Shown here one piece after another: positions 43,256 to 51,782 of a stretch of 62,512 nucleotides of DNA (its first letter is position 1; every line of letters starts with the position of its first letter). The translations under genes were made by a program, and so were the position numbers. The notes beneath the pieces were generated by a model. That model was not told the origin of the DNA, made no database searches, and saw only the letters and a program-made list of their open reading frames with translations. The DNA comes from Alphaproteobacteria bacterium (lineage in GTDB: Bacteria > Pseudomonadota > Alphaproteobacteria > Micavibrionales > Micavibrionaceae): positions 1 through 62,512 of the forward strand of contig JAGNKE010000016.1 in assembly GCA_018000295.1 (NCBI GenBank), read 5' to 3'.

Positions 43256-43911
43256 TGTGGGCGCTGCTGGACATACGGCAAGGGCGGGCGAACAGGATGC
43301 AGTTTCTGCTGTTTGTGCTGTTTCTTGTGGCTGCTTTGGGTGTTCATAAAATAATTTTTCAAAACCAGCAGGTTATAGATATTCGCAGTTACTTTTCACC
43401 TTACAGACTTATATTTCTTTTCTTCATCTCCTATATTTTTTTTGTAGGAATGCTTAGACGGTATAGGGATGTTGGCCTGCTTTGGCTCGGTGTTCTTTTT
43501 TTAATCATCATGTTTTCATGGATTGTTCTCAGCTTCACGAAGGCCGGATTTTTGTTCATTATTATGTCCGCTTATTTTTTAAGTTTTGCGGGTATTCATA
43601 CTGTCTTTGTCTTGGCTGGCCTTAAAATCCTCTTTTATGCCTATTTTCTTTTCCCGCTTTTAAGGAGGGGCGATCCGGGACCGAATGAATACGGCTATCC
43701 TCCGGTCGGGATGATCCTTGGAACGATGACCCGGGCAACTTATCCGCCGGGGCTGCTTGCACGGTATCAGGCGCAAGAGCGCGAGAATGACAAGGATGCC
43801 GTTGTCGCCGAAGAAGCTTATCAGAAGCGGCTTGAGGGGCTTTACGGGCAAAGCCTGAAACAAACCGAAGCAACCTTCACTGAAACCCAGGAATTCAAGG
43901 GGAGGTCGTGA
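43252..43911 (+). CDS. DUF805-like membrane protein 5 of 6
   Basis: The 219-residue protein begins with two adjacent ATGs (43252 or 43255) overlapping gene 4. It has DIRQGRANRMQFLLF, a block of hydrophobic helices with AT-rich coding (43340-43640), a RRYRDVGLLWLG loop, EYGYPPVGMILGTMTRATYP and a charged tail ending FKGRS. About 36 bases of its start are identical to gene 6. Confidence 0.76.
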   Translation: MMWALLDIRQGRANRMQFLLFVLFLVAALGVHKIIFQNQQVIDIRSYFSPYRLIFLFFISYIFFVGMLRRYRDVGLLWLGVLFLIIMFSWIVLSFTKAGFLFIIMSAYFLSFAGIHTVFVLAGLKILFYAYFLFPLLRRGDPGPNEYGYPPVGMILGTMTRATYPPGLLARYQAQERENDKDAVVAEEAYQKRLEGLYGQSLKQTEATFTETQEFKGRS

Positions 43912-44555
43912 TGTGGGTGACGCTGGAGATATTGGACATACGGCAAGGGCGGGCGAACAGGATGCAGTTCTATATTGTCTTGGCTCTTTGCGGCCTTGCG
44001 CTGTCTGGCCTGTTGCGGATAGAAAATGTCTTTGCGGGCGTGACCGGGCTGCTTATTCTTTTTTATATTTTACTTCTTATCAGCGTCCGGCGATACCGGG
44101 ATACGCATCCATTTCCAACAAAAAATGCCGTCGTAGCGTTTCTTTGCTCGCTGGGATTGTTTGTTGGTTCTTTTTTCATTTTTTTTGTTTTTGTTCCTCT
44201 TGTATTGATCACGGGCGGGAAAGCGGTTTTAGGTAGGGAGTTTTTTGGCGCAGCCTTAAAATCTGTGGCTGAAGACATTATTGATCCGTTTATTGATCTT
44301 TTGTTTAAAGCCAGCGCCCCTTACCTTTCTCCGTACGGCCTGCCGCCGCAGGGGCTTAATTTTCTGACAATGGCCCCTGCCACTTATCCGGCTAGTCTAC
44401 GGCAACAAGTTTTGGGACAGGTCAGGAGCTATGAAGCCGAGGAAGAAAAAGTTCTGGAAGACGAGAGTCAAGGGCTTGATGCGTTTATGGCGCGTCAGGC
44501 CATGAAAGCCAAGAGGAGAAAAAAATTCCTTCTCATGGGAGATGACGATGTATAA
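43911..44555 (+). CDS. DUF805-like membrane protein 6 of 6
   Basis: The 214-residue product starts at ATG 43911, one base into the upstream stop (GTG 43908 also possible). It has LDIRQGRANRMQFYI, helices near 20-60 and 78-105, an RRYRDTHPFP loop, PYGLPPQGLNFLTMAPATYP and a basic tail (KAKRRKKFLL). It is the last of the array, 75 bases before argD. Confidence 0.76.
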   Translation: MWVTLEILDIRQGRANRMQFYIVLALCGLALSGLLRIENVFAGVTGLLILFYILLLISVRRYRDTHPFPTKNAVVAFLCSLGLFVGSFFIFFVFVPLVLITGGKAVLGREFFGAALKSVAEDIIDPFIDLLFKASAPYLSPYGLPPQGLNFLTMAPATYPASLRQQVLGQVRSYEAEEEKVLEDESQGLDAFMARQAMKAKRRKKFLLMGDDDV

Positions 44556-44630
44556 CACCCGACGACGATTGTCTTAATATATAAGGAAATAAAAGTTAAA
44601 CTTTGTAAAAATGAAAATAGGAATCAAACT

Positions 44631-45887
44631 ATGACACACCCCACCGCCCAAGAGATTATCGACAGAACCAAGGCCGTGCTGGTCAGCACCTATGACGCGC
44701 AGCCGGTGGCGCTGGACCACGGACAAGGCTGCTATGCTTATGATACGGACGGGAAGAAGTATCTGGACTTCGCAGCGGGGATCGCTGTGGCGTCGCTTGG
44801 TCACGCGAATCCGGCGATTTTGAAAACGATCAAGAGGCAGGCGGGGCGGCTGATGGCCTGCCAGTCCTCCTACGCCACGCCGGAGAAGATGGAGGCCGCC
44901 GAGTTGCTGGTCAAACATTCGTGCTTCGACCAGATTTATTTTTCCAACAGCGGGACGGAGAGCGTGGAGGCCGCGCTCAAATGCGCCCGCAAATGGGCGT
45001 ACGATACCAAGGGGCCGCAGTGTAACGAGATCATCGCGTTCCGCAACAGTTTCCACGGGCGGACCTACGGTTCGGCCAGCGTGACGGAAAAGCGGATGAG
45101 CCAGCCCTATTTCGGGCCGTATCTTGAAGGCGTGCATTTCGCGAAATTCAACGATCTTGAATCCGTCAAACCACTTATTTCCGATAAAACCGCGGCGATC
45201 ATCGTCGAGCCCGTGCAGGGCGAAGGCGGTCTGGCGGTGGCTGAACTTCCCTTTCTCAAGGGTTTGCGGACGCTCTGCGACGAGAAAAATATCTGCCTGA
45301 TCTTCGACGAGGTGCAGGCGGGGTTCGGCCGGCTGGGCACGTTCAACGCCTATGAAGCTTTTTCCTGCTGCCCCGATTGTGTCGAAACCGGTCAGCCTAA
45401 GCCCAGCAAGGCCAAGCCCATAGAGCCGGATATCGCGGCTTGGGCGAAGGGCATGGGCGGCGGGTTCCCTGTCGGCGCGATGGCGGCCAAGCGCAAGTTC
45501 GGCTCGGCGATCGTCGTGGGAACGCACGGCACGACTTACGGGGGCAACCCGCTGGCCTGCGCGGTGGCGGCGACGGTCATCAAGCAGATGCTCAAGCGCG
45601 GCTTTCTTTCCAACGTCAAGAAGGTTTCGGGCGTGATGTTCGAGGGGTTGAAGCAGCTCCAGCGCGAGTCGAACAAGATCACCGAGATCAAGGGTAAAGG
45701 TCTGATGATCGGGGTGGATACGAACACCAAATGCACGGACCTGCTGAAGGCGTTGCAGAAAAACGGGCTGATGGCCACCAAGGCGGGCGATAATACGTTG
45801 CGCCTGACCCCTCCCCTCATTCTGAAAGAGGAGCAAGCGCACGAGGCTCTTGCGATTATCGGCAAAACCCTTAAAGAGATGGATTAG
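44631..45887 (+). CDS. argD: Acetylornithine aminotransferase
   Basis: ArgD is the PLP-dependent aminotransferase of the arginine pathway. The 418-residue protein has NSGTESVEAALKCAR at about 106-120, FHGRTYGSASVT, VEPVQGEGG, IFDEVQAGFGRLG, and PLP-Lys273 in WAKGMGGGFPVGAM. Between GTFNAYEA and PDIAAW there is an insertion of about 22 residues containing three Cys (SCCPDC). AGGAA precedes the ATG. The family also includes 4-aminobutyrate aminotransferases, but the cluster context favours ArgD. Confidence 0.92.
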   Translation: MTHPTAQEIIDRTKAVLVSTYDAQPVALDHGQGCYAYDTDGKKYLDFAAGIAVASLGHANPAILKTIKRQAGRLMACQSSYATPEKMEAAELLVKHSCFDQIYFSNSGTESVEAALKCARKWAYDTKGPQCNEIIAFRNSFHGRTYGSASVTEKRMSQPYFGPYLEGVHFAKFNDLESVKPLISDKTAAIIVEPVQGEGGLAVAELPFLKGLRTLCDEKNICLIFDEVQAGFGRLGTFNAYEAFSCCPDCVETGQPKPSKAKPIEPDIAAWAKGMGGGFPVGAMAAKRKFGSAIVVGTHGTTYGGNPLACAVAATVIKQMLKRGFLSNVKKVSGVMFEGLKQLQRESNKITEIKGKGLMIGVDTNTKCTDLLKALQKNGLMATKAGDNTLRLTPPLILKEEQAHEALAIIGKTLKEMD

Positions 45888-45903
45888 GTATAAGGAACAG
45901 ACC

Positions 45904-46806
<903 letters not shown>

Positions 46807-46883
46807 GTCTTTATCCTTCACTTTTTAGCGGCGATGGCCTAAATAAAGGTCTGGTTTGAACTAAGATCAAGAGAGTTAAGGGC

Positions 46884-48140
46884 ATGGCAAAAAAAGGCAA
46901 AATCGTTCTCGCCTATTCGGGCGGACTGGATACATCGGTCATTCTGAAATGGCTGATCGAGCAGGATTACGAGGTGATTGCCTTTATCGCCAATGTCGGG
47001 CAGGACGAGGATTTCAAAGCCGCAGAGGCCAAGGCGCTCAAGGTCGGTGCGTCGAAAGTTTATATCGAGGATCTGCGCGAGGAGTTCGTGACGGATTACA
47101 TCTTCCCGACTTTCAAATCGCAGGCGGTGTATGAGGGGCGGTATCTGCTTGGCACCTCGGTTGCGCGGCCGATCATCGCTAAGCACCAGATTCGCATCGC
47201 CGAGAAGGAGAACGCCGAGTATGTCGCGCACGGGGCGACCGGAAAGGGCAACGATCAGGTGCGGTTCGAGCTGACCTACTACGCGCTTAAGCCAGATATC
47301 AAGGTGATTGCGCCGTGGAAGATGCCGGAATTCCTGACGCGGTTCCGGGGGCGGACGGATATGCTGAACTACGCGCAGCAATACGGAATTCCCGTCACGG
47401 CCACGCACAAGAAGCCCTATTCCGAGGACGATAACCTGCTGCACATTTCCCACGAAGCGGGGATTCTGGAAGATCCCGGCGCGGCGTGCGATGAGGAGAT
47501 TTATTCCCGCACATCCCATCCTGACCAGTGGCCGGATGAGGCGGAGACGATCGTTCTGACTTTCGAGGAAGGCATTCCCGTCAAAGTCGAGAACAAGGAC
47601 GACGGCACCAAAAAAACAGGTGCGCTGGAGCTGTTCACGTATCTCAATACGGTCGGCAGCCGCCACGGGATCGGGCGGATGGACATGGTGGAAAACCGCT
47701 TCGTCGGGATCAAGTCGCGCGGGGTGTACGAGACTCCGGGCGGGGAGATTTTGCGGCAGGCGCACCGCGACCTCGAAGGCCTCACGATGGACCGGGAGGT
47801 CATGAAGCTGCGGGACATGATGGCGCTGAAGGTCGCCGAGCTGATCTATAACGGCTTCTGGTTTGCGCCGGAGTTCGAGCTGCTGATGCACTTCATGGAC
47901 AAGGCGCAGGAGCCGGTGAACGGCGCGGTGACGGTGCAGCTGTTCAAGGGCCGCGCTTACCCGGTTGCCCGCACCTCCCCCAACGCGCTGTACGACCCCA
48001 AGCAATCGAGCATGGACGAGGAAGGCGGCTACAATCAGGTGGACGCGCAAGGGTTCATTCGGATTAACGCCGTGCGCCTGCGGAACAATACGATCGTGCG
48101 GCGGAAGGCCGGGAAAAAGAAGGGCCGTAAGGCGGCTTGA
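46884..48140 (+). CDS. argG: Argininosuccinate synthase
   Basis: ArgG condenses citrulline and aspartate with ATP. The 418-residue protein has the PP-loop YSGGLDTS at 11-18, [24 protein letters not shown] and the C-terminal [22 protein letters not shown] lies before the ATG. A basic tail ([13 protein letters not shown]) is present. In many bacteria argH follows argG directly; here they are separated by 3.6 kb of orphan genes and argH fragments. Confidence 0.97.
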   Translation: MAKKGKIVLAYSGGLDTSVILKWLIEQDYEVIAFIANVGQDEDFKAAEAKALKVGASKVYIEDLREEFVTDYIFPTFKSQAVYEGRYLLGTSVARPIIAKHQIRIAEKENAEYVAHGATGKGNDQVRFELTYYALKPDIKVIAPWKMPEFLTRFRGRTDMLNYAQQYGIPVTATHKKPYSEDDNLLHISHEAGILEDPGAACDEEIYSRTSHPDQWPDEAETIVLTFEEGIPVKVENKDDGTKKTGALELFTYLNTVGSRHGIGRMDMVENRFVGIKSRGVYETPGGEILRQAHRDLEGLTMDREVMKLRDMMALKVAELIYNGFWFAPEFELLMHFMDKAQEPVNGAVTVQLFKGRAYPVARTSPNALYDPKQSSMDEEGGYNQVDAQGFIRINAVRLRNNTIVRRKAGKKKGRKAA

Positions 48141-48190
48141 ATCGCTGTTTCCAGTGTTTTTCTTTGGTCCCTGCCCGCATTTCAGCTAAA

Positions 48191-48222
48191 CTGTTCTGAA
48201 TAAACAAAAGCTTATAGAACAG
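48191..48222. repeat. Inverted repeat ahead of the 94-residue gene
   Basis: CTGTTCT (48191-48197) and AGAACAG (48216-48222) are perfect complements, separated by 18 bases, immediately before the Shine-Dalgarno motif of the following gene. It may be an operator or a small hairpin. Confidence 0.35.
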
Positions 48223-48232
48223 GAACAGGATC

Positions 48233-48517
48233 ATGAGTACCAACGGACATCACCATAGCCCGCTTCTTCACGTCACGCCTTTGGACGATCACGGCGGGCT
48301 GTCCTGCACGGACGACGCCACGGGGCTGCGCCTCAATCTAAGGCAGACAACTGGCGACAGTCTTGAGCAAGCCTTCCGGCATCAGACGGGCGGGGCCGAG
48401 GCCGCCGCGCAAATCCGTGAGGTTCTGATGGGCGCGATGGAGGAGATCGGCGCGATCCTGCATGAGCGCGGGATTCATGCCGTGCGGATGCCACCCGAGC
48501 TTGAGCGGGATATGTAG
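48233..48517 (+). CDS. Small hypothetical protein
   Basis: The 94-residue protein has a His-rich start (NGHHHSPLLH) and a soluble, acidic helical C-terminal half (AEAAAQIREVLMGAMEEIGAIL, a likely helix). AGGAACAGGA precedes the ATG. It lies between argG and the convergent 361-residue gene. No family is recognised. Confidence 0.57.
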   Translation: MSTNGHHHSPLLHVTPLDDHGGLSCTDDATGLRLNLRQTTGDSLEQAFRHQTGGAEAAAQIREVLMGAMEEIGAILHERGIHAVRMPPELERDM

Positions 48518-48524
48518 GAATTTT

Positions 48525-49610
48525 CTAAGCGGGCTCGGCTTCGGGCTGTGCCCCCTGCCCCTTAAGAGTCAGGGTCAAATCATCCGACTGTACGATGCAG
48601 TTTTTCGGCTTGCGGCCTTCGAGACGTAATTGGCCGCACATATCAAAAGCCGCATCGGCGTTTTCAAGAACCTTGCGGTTATTGCGCCCTCTTTCCGCCA
48701 TGTCGTGACGGATATCTTCAGGTGAAAAGTAATTGTCCAAGCCGGCTTCCGCCCAAAGGGAGGTCGAAAGAGCCCGGTTGTGCGGATCGCCGCGGAGATG
48801 GGTTAAAGTGTTGTCGTTTCTTGTCCTGTCGCGCCATGCGGCGATGATCTGAGCCTCTCCTTCCGGGTCCGACCCCATCGGCAAGTCCACATAGACCCGA
48901 TCGCTCAGGTCCATCAGCTTTCCGATCAGTTCGAAATTGACAAATTCTATATTCGTGCGAAGTTTTTTATCCTGTTTCATCTGCAGAAGAGCGTTGCGCA
49001 TAGTTTGAAGCGTATCCGGGTCCGGATGTGTGACCCGAAGGAAATGATCATTATTTTTCTGCCTGTTTTCCGATACTCGAATTATGCCTTCAGTGAAGGC
49101 GGACACGATTCCTGCCTTGCTCACGCTGCCGATAACCAGAAGTTCCTCTCCCTTTTTCTGGCCGGAAAGATCGCGTGCGGACATTTCATGCCTTTGATAC
49201 TTAAAGGCCGAGGCAATGTCGTTACGGATGAAATTCACATCCTCTCTTAACATTCCGATCAGACGTTGATAACCTTCCGCCTTGTCGGGGTGTTCGTCGT
49301 TGAAGCAGCGCCAGCCTTCGTCAAACTGGCTTTTCACATGTGTCTCTCCGAGACGGTTGCTTTCGAATCCGGATAAAACGCGCAGTAGTGCGGAATAACC
49401 CTCCGCTCCCTTCAGAGTTTTAACCGCATCCCTATTTTCGGGATAAGGAAAATCTCTAAAATCATCCTCAGTCCCGTACCAGATCTGCCGCGCGCAACTG
49501 GCAGCGAAGGGAACAGCGGCCTGTTCCTTCCACGCCTGAATTTCAGGTGTTAAATGCTTTGAATGAAAGTCAATGACCATCAAGTCACCAACCATGACAT
49601 CCTTACCCAT
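48525..49610 (-). CDS. Hypothetical protein, orphan (between argG and argH)
   Basis: The 361-residue soluble protein has no signal peptide or clear membrane helix and no recognised motif. Features are an N-terminal region with FAASCARQIWYG, a segment EELLVIGSVSKAGIVSAFTEG near residues 155-175, and a DRVYVDLPMGSD strand. It ends eight bases from the 94-residue gene, convergent. Upstream lies TATAGTTAGGGAG (49656-49644, minus strand), identical over 13 bases to the promoter of the TPR gene at 31177. Its function and its relation to the neighbouring cassettes are unknown. Confidence 0.7.
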   Translation of the reverse strand: MGKDVMVGDLMVIDFHSKHLTPEIQAWKEQAAVPFAASCARQIWYGTEDDFRDFPYPENRDAVKTLKGAEGYSALLRVLSGFESNRLGETHVKSQFDEGWRCFNDEHPDKAEGYQRLIGMLREDVNFIRNDIASAFKYQRHEMSARDLSGQKKGEELLVIGSVSKAGIVSAFTEGIIRVSENRQKNNDHFLRVTHPDPDTLQTMRNALLQMKQDKKLRTNIEFVNFELIGKLMDLSDRVYVDLPMGSDPEGEAQIIAAWRDRTRNDNTLTHLRGDPHNRALSTSLWAEAGLDNYFSPEDIRHDMAERGRNNRKVLENADAAFDMCGQLRLEGRKPKNCIVQSDDLTLTLKGQGAQPEAEPA

Positions 49611-49643
49611 TAGTCTCCGCCTACCTCAGCTAGCCTTGGTTTT

Positions 49644-49656
49644 CTCCCTAACTATA
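49644..49656 (-). promoter_or_regulatory. TATAGTTAGGGAG element upstream of the 361-residue orphan gene
   Basis: The 13-mer is identical to the -10 region of the TPR-protein gene (31090-31102). It contains a TATAGT -10-like hexamer and the TTAGGGA heptamer that recurs around the cassette genes. No convincing -35 at standard spacing was found. Confidence 0.4.
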
Positions 49657-49767
49657 ACCAATTTCTGTTCATAACAACAGCTTTTTAAACTGGCGCGAGG
49701 GAGTCAATTCAAGTAATAAAATAACGTTTGGATCTGGCATTAACTCCTTGAAATAGCGATCTCCGCC

Positions 49768-49839
49768 ATGAAAAAAAGCAAGAAAAATTCCCCCAATCCC
49801 CTGTGGGGCGGGCGGTTCGAGGATATGCCGGATGCCTAA
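49768..49839 (+). pseudogene. argH 5' fragment, copy 1 (23 codons then stop)
   Basis: A frame MKKSKKNSPNPLWGGRFEDM followed by PDA and TAA reproduces the start of argH (WGGRFED-x-PDA) but stops exactly where argH continues with LLDQ. It is the more diverged of two such fragments; upstream sequence is not shared with argH. It marks the left end of cassette 1. Confidence 0.78.
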
Positions 49840-49919
49840 GCCTGAAAAATAAAAACTCCGATCCCTATGAATCAAGGCTGTTGAGGCGGGGGGGTTCCCT
49901 TGTGTCGATTCCGCAGGTC
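49840..49919. other. Junction between argH fragment 1 and cassette gene A
   Basis: The first 40 or so bases correspond to the terminator region of copy 2 (GCCTGAAAAAYAAA, then a decayed hairpin around TCCCTATGA). The rest up to the gene A stop is unique. No gene is seen here. Confidence 0.5.
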
Positions 49920-50462
49920 TTAGACTTCCAATGCGGCACTTTGATGCCGTTCATCATAAGCTAACGGGAGGCCTCTGTTTTTTACCTGTTTTATGAAATC
50001 AGCCATTTCCGGATCTCTTCTTGATAGGCTCCCAAGAACTTCCCTGGCGGCCTCATCGAGGTATTGCCCGCCATATGGTCTTTCAAGACCGTTCTTATTC
50101 ACCCGATTCTCACCATTTTGTTGAGCGTCCAAAGCGGCGTAGGCTTTTGCCCTGTCATTGGGCAGAGCATCCAGAGTCCCCTTCCATACGTCTGTCGCCC
50201 AAAAGAGATCACGGCCCATTTCAGGGCTTCTTTGGAAGCCTGCGGCAACGCTATCATACAGGCGTCGGGCGATGTATGGTTTTTGCTCGTCCTTAGCAAC
50301 GCTCAAAAACTTCAAGCAAATTTCTTTATCTCGGTCGACCAAAAAGCGTTTATAAGCGACTACCCCACTAATGCTCTCAAACAACCTATCGGGGGAGTCC
50401 CCACTCTGGGCATATCTCTGGCTGGCAAAATCTAAAAAAGTATCCCTGATTTGTTCTACCAT
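49920..50462 (-). CDS. Cassette gene A, orphan family
   Basis: The 180-residue soluble protein shares a C-terminal half with gene B: FWATDVWKGTL-x2-LP, AYAA-x-DA-x-QN, ERP-x-GGQYLDEAAR-x-VL, and QVKN-x-G-x-PL, ending AALE-x. The N-terminal half, mainly charged helix, has diverged greatly. It has a good minus-strand promoter (TTTACA, 17 bases, TATACT) and AGGGG-type ribosome-binding motif. No known family or catalytic motif is recognised. Confidence 0.75.
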   Translation of the reverse strand: MVEQIRDTFLDFASQRYAQSGDSPDRLFESISGVVAYKRFLVDRDKEICLKFLSVAKDEQKPYIARRLYDSVAAGFQRSPEMGRDLFWATDVWKGTLDALPNDRAKAYAALDAQQNGENRVNKNGLERPYGGQYLDEAAREVLGSLSRRDPEMADFIKQVKNRGLPLAYDERHQSAALEV

Positions 50463-50512
50463 TTTTTTAACCCCTAAAATTGATTTGTCCCTAAGGAATT
50501 CTTTATCGTCCT

Positions 50513-50541
50513 AGTATATTGGAAAATTGTAGGAATGTAAA
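50513..50541 (-). promoter_or_regulatory. Promoter of cassette gene A
   Basis: On the minus strand, TTTACA (50541-50536) and TATACT (50518-50513) are separated by exactly 17 bases, a near-consensus housekeeping promoter. A TTAGGGA heptamer lies downstream, within the leader. Confidence 0.65.
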
Positions 50542-50643
50542 AAAATATTTATTTATTAACTCATTGATAATATTAAATAATTTAAGTTTTTTTCTTTAGT
50601 GCTTTTCTAAACAGCAGGAAAATATCCTATCATCCCTAATTTT

Positions 50644-50670
50644 AGAGGACAACTCTGAGCCTCTTTTTTT
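50644..50670 (+). terminator. Weak terminator-like hairpin in the argH leader, copy 1
   Basis: AGAGG and CCTCT flank an 11-base loop and are followed by seven T's on the plus strand. The stem is only five pairs. An identical copy lies at 51657-51683. It could stop read-through from argG. Confidence 0.45.
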
Positions 50671-50769
50671 CTTCTATAAACTGCTTTTTGTCGCCACTCT
50701 TTATTGTTAGTTTACGGGTGGAGATGTGCGCTTGGGGCGGACGGATTTTTTGCATCATTGAGTGAAAAA

Positions 50770-50841
50770 ATGAAAAAAAAGACCAAGAAGGCTTCCAACA
50801 CCATGTGGGGTGGGCGGTTCGAGGATATGCCGGATGCCTAA
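50770..50841 (+). pseudogene. argH 5' fragment, copy 2 (23 codons then stop)
   Basis: ATG at 50770 opens [20 protein letters not shown], then PDA and TAA. Apart from Met for Lys at position 20, this is identical to the start of the intact argH at 51783, and the upstream leader is the same. Translation would give a 23-residue peptide. It is the boundary between cassettes 1 and 2. Confidence 0.88.
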
Positions 50842-50845
50842 GCCT

Positions 50846-50882
50846 GAAAAACAAAGCCCCGGTCCCTAAGAACCGAGGCTTT
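50846..50882 (-). terminator. Terminator of cassette gene B
   Basis: AAAGCCCCGGT (50853-50863) and ACCGAGGCTTT (50872-50882) pair with one mismatch around TCCCTAAG; on the minus strand a T-rich tract follows at 50852-50846. It lies 33 bases beyond the gene B stop. A decayed version exists after gene A. Confidence 0.72.
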
Positions 50883-50914
50883 AACGAATGATATTCCTGA
50901 AATGCGGTCGGTTA

Positions 50915-51475
50915 TCAACACTCCAGTGCGGCTTGCGGTTGCCTATCCCGAAGGTCTAGAGGTATACCCTGATTTTTAACCTGTTCAATATATGCTGCGA
51001 TGACCGGATCTTTTGATAAGTCCCTCAGAACGTCTCTGGCGGCCTCATCGAGATACTGTCCGCCTTGCGGCCTTTCAAAATAATCTTTATTCTTGGGATG
51101 AATAGCATTTTGTTCCGCGTCGATGGCGGCGTAAGCTCTCGCCGAGTCATCGGGCAGACCGCCCAGCGTGCCCTTCCATACATCTGTTGCCCAAAAAACA
51201 TTATGTAACTTCATAGGATCCCCTGCGTTCGTTCCAGTTAATGAAGGTTGACTTTGTGTCACAATATGAGAATACATCTGTTGTGCAACGTAGGACTTTT
51301 CCTCGGGCTTGAGAATAGCCAAAAAGTCCTCGCATCTTTGTCGGTGTCTAGCGGCTATAACACGGCTTTCGATCGTATTGTATATTTCACTTTCAATATC
51401 ATGAACCGTGTATTGCCCTTGGTTATACCCGTTGGTCATCCTTTCCAAAAACTTATCTTTGAGTCCTTCCGTCAT
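50915..51475 (-). CDS. Cassette gene B, orphan family
   Basis: The 186-residue paralogue of gene A keeps the C-terminal motifs (FWATDVWKGTL, ERPQGGQYLDEAARDVL, QVKNQGIPLDL, AALEC) but has a different N-terminal helical half with extra residues. The start has AGGGG about nine bases upstream. It has its own promoter and terminator within a unit bounded by argH 5' fragments. No known family is recognised. Confidence 0.75.
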   Translation of the reverse strand: MTEGLKDKFLERMTNGYNQGQYTVHDIESEIYNTIESRVIAARHRQRCEDFLAILKPEEKSYVAQQMYSHIVTQSQPSLTGTNAGDPMKLHNVFWATDVWKGTLGGLPDDSARAYAAIDAEQNAIHPKNKDYFERPQGGQYLDEAARDVLRDLSKDPVIAAYIEQVKNQGIPLDLRDRQPQAALEC

Positions 51476-51525
51476 TATCTTATGCCCCTAAATTGTTTTG
51501 TCCCTAAAAAAATCTTGGTCTTCCC

Positions 51526-51554
51526 AGTATATTGGAAAATTGTAGGAATGTAAA
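51526..51554 (-). promoter_or_regulatory. Promoter of cassette gene B
   Basis: TTTACA (51554-51549) and TATACT (51531-51526) on the minus strand have 17-base spacing and match the gene A promoter base for base. Confidence 0.65.
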
Positions 51555-51656
51555 AAAATATTTATTTATTAACTCATTGAAAATATTAAATAATTTAAGT
51601 TTTTTTCTTTAGTGCCTTTCTAAACAGCAGGAAAATATCCTATCATCCCTAATTTT

Positions 51657-51683
51657 AGAGGACAACTCTGAGCCTCTTTTTTT
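51657..51683 (+). terminator. Weak terminator-like hairpin in the argH leader, copy 2
   Basis: Same AGAGG / CCTCT stem and seven-T tract as at 50644-50670, here 100 bases upstream of the intact argH. If it works as a terminator, argH must have a promoter between here and 51783. Confidence 0.45.
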
Positions 51684-51782
51684 CTTCTATAAACTGCTTT
51701 TTGTCGCCACTCTTTATTGTTAGTTTACGGGTGGAGATGTGCGCCTGGGGCGGACGGATTTTTTGCATCATTGAGTGAAAAA

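Larger units (their letters stand above)
50513..50838. repeat. 326-base direct repeat, copy 1 (includes argH 5' end)
   Basis: This block matches 51526-51851 with no gaps and about six mismatches in 326 bases (about 98%), at a period of 1013 bases. It spans the minus-strand promoter of the cassette gene, an AT-rich leader, and the first 23 codons of argH. Confidence 0.92.

Noticed and set aside
40751..44555. DUF805 genes as a single frameshifted large gene
   Set aside because: Each frame has its own Shine-Dalgarno motif, a start overlapping the preceding stop by one to four bases, and the same N- and C-terminal motifs.
49669..49875. A 68-residue minus-strand frame over argH fragment 1
   Set aside because: It reads the complement of the argH remnant and has no start context of its own.
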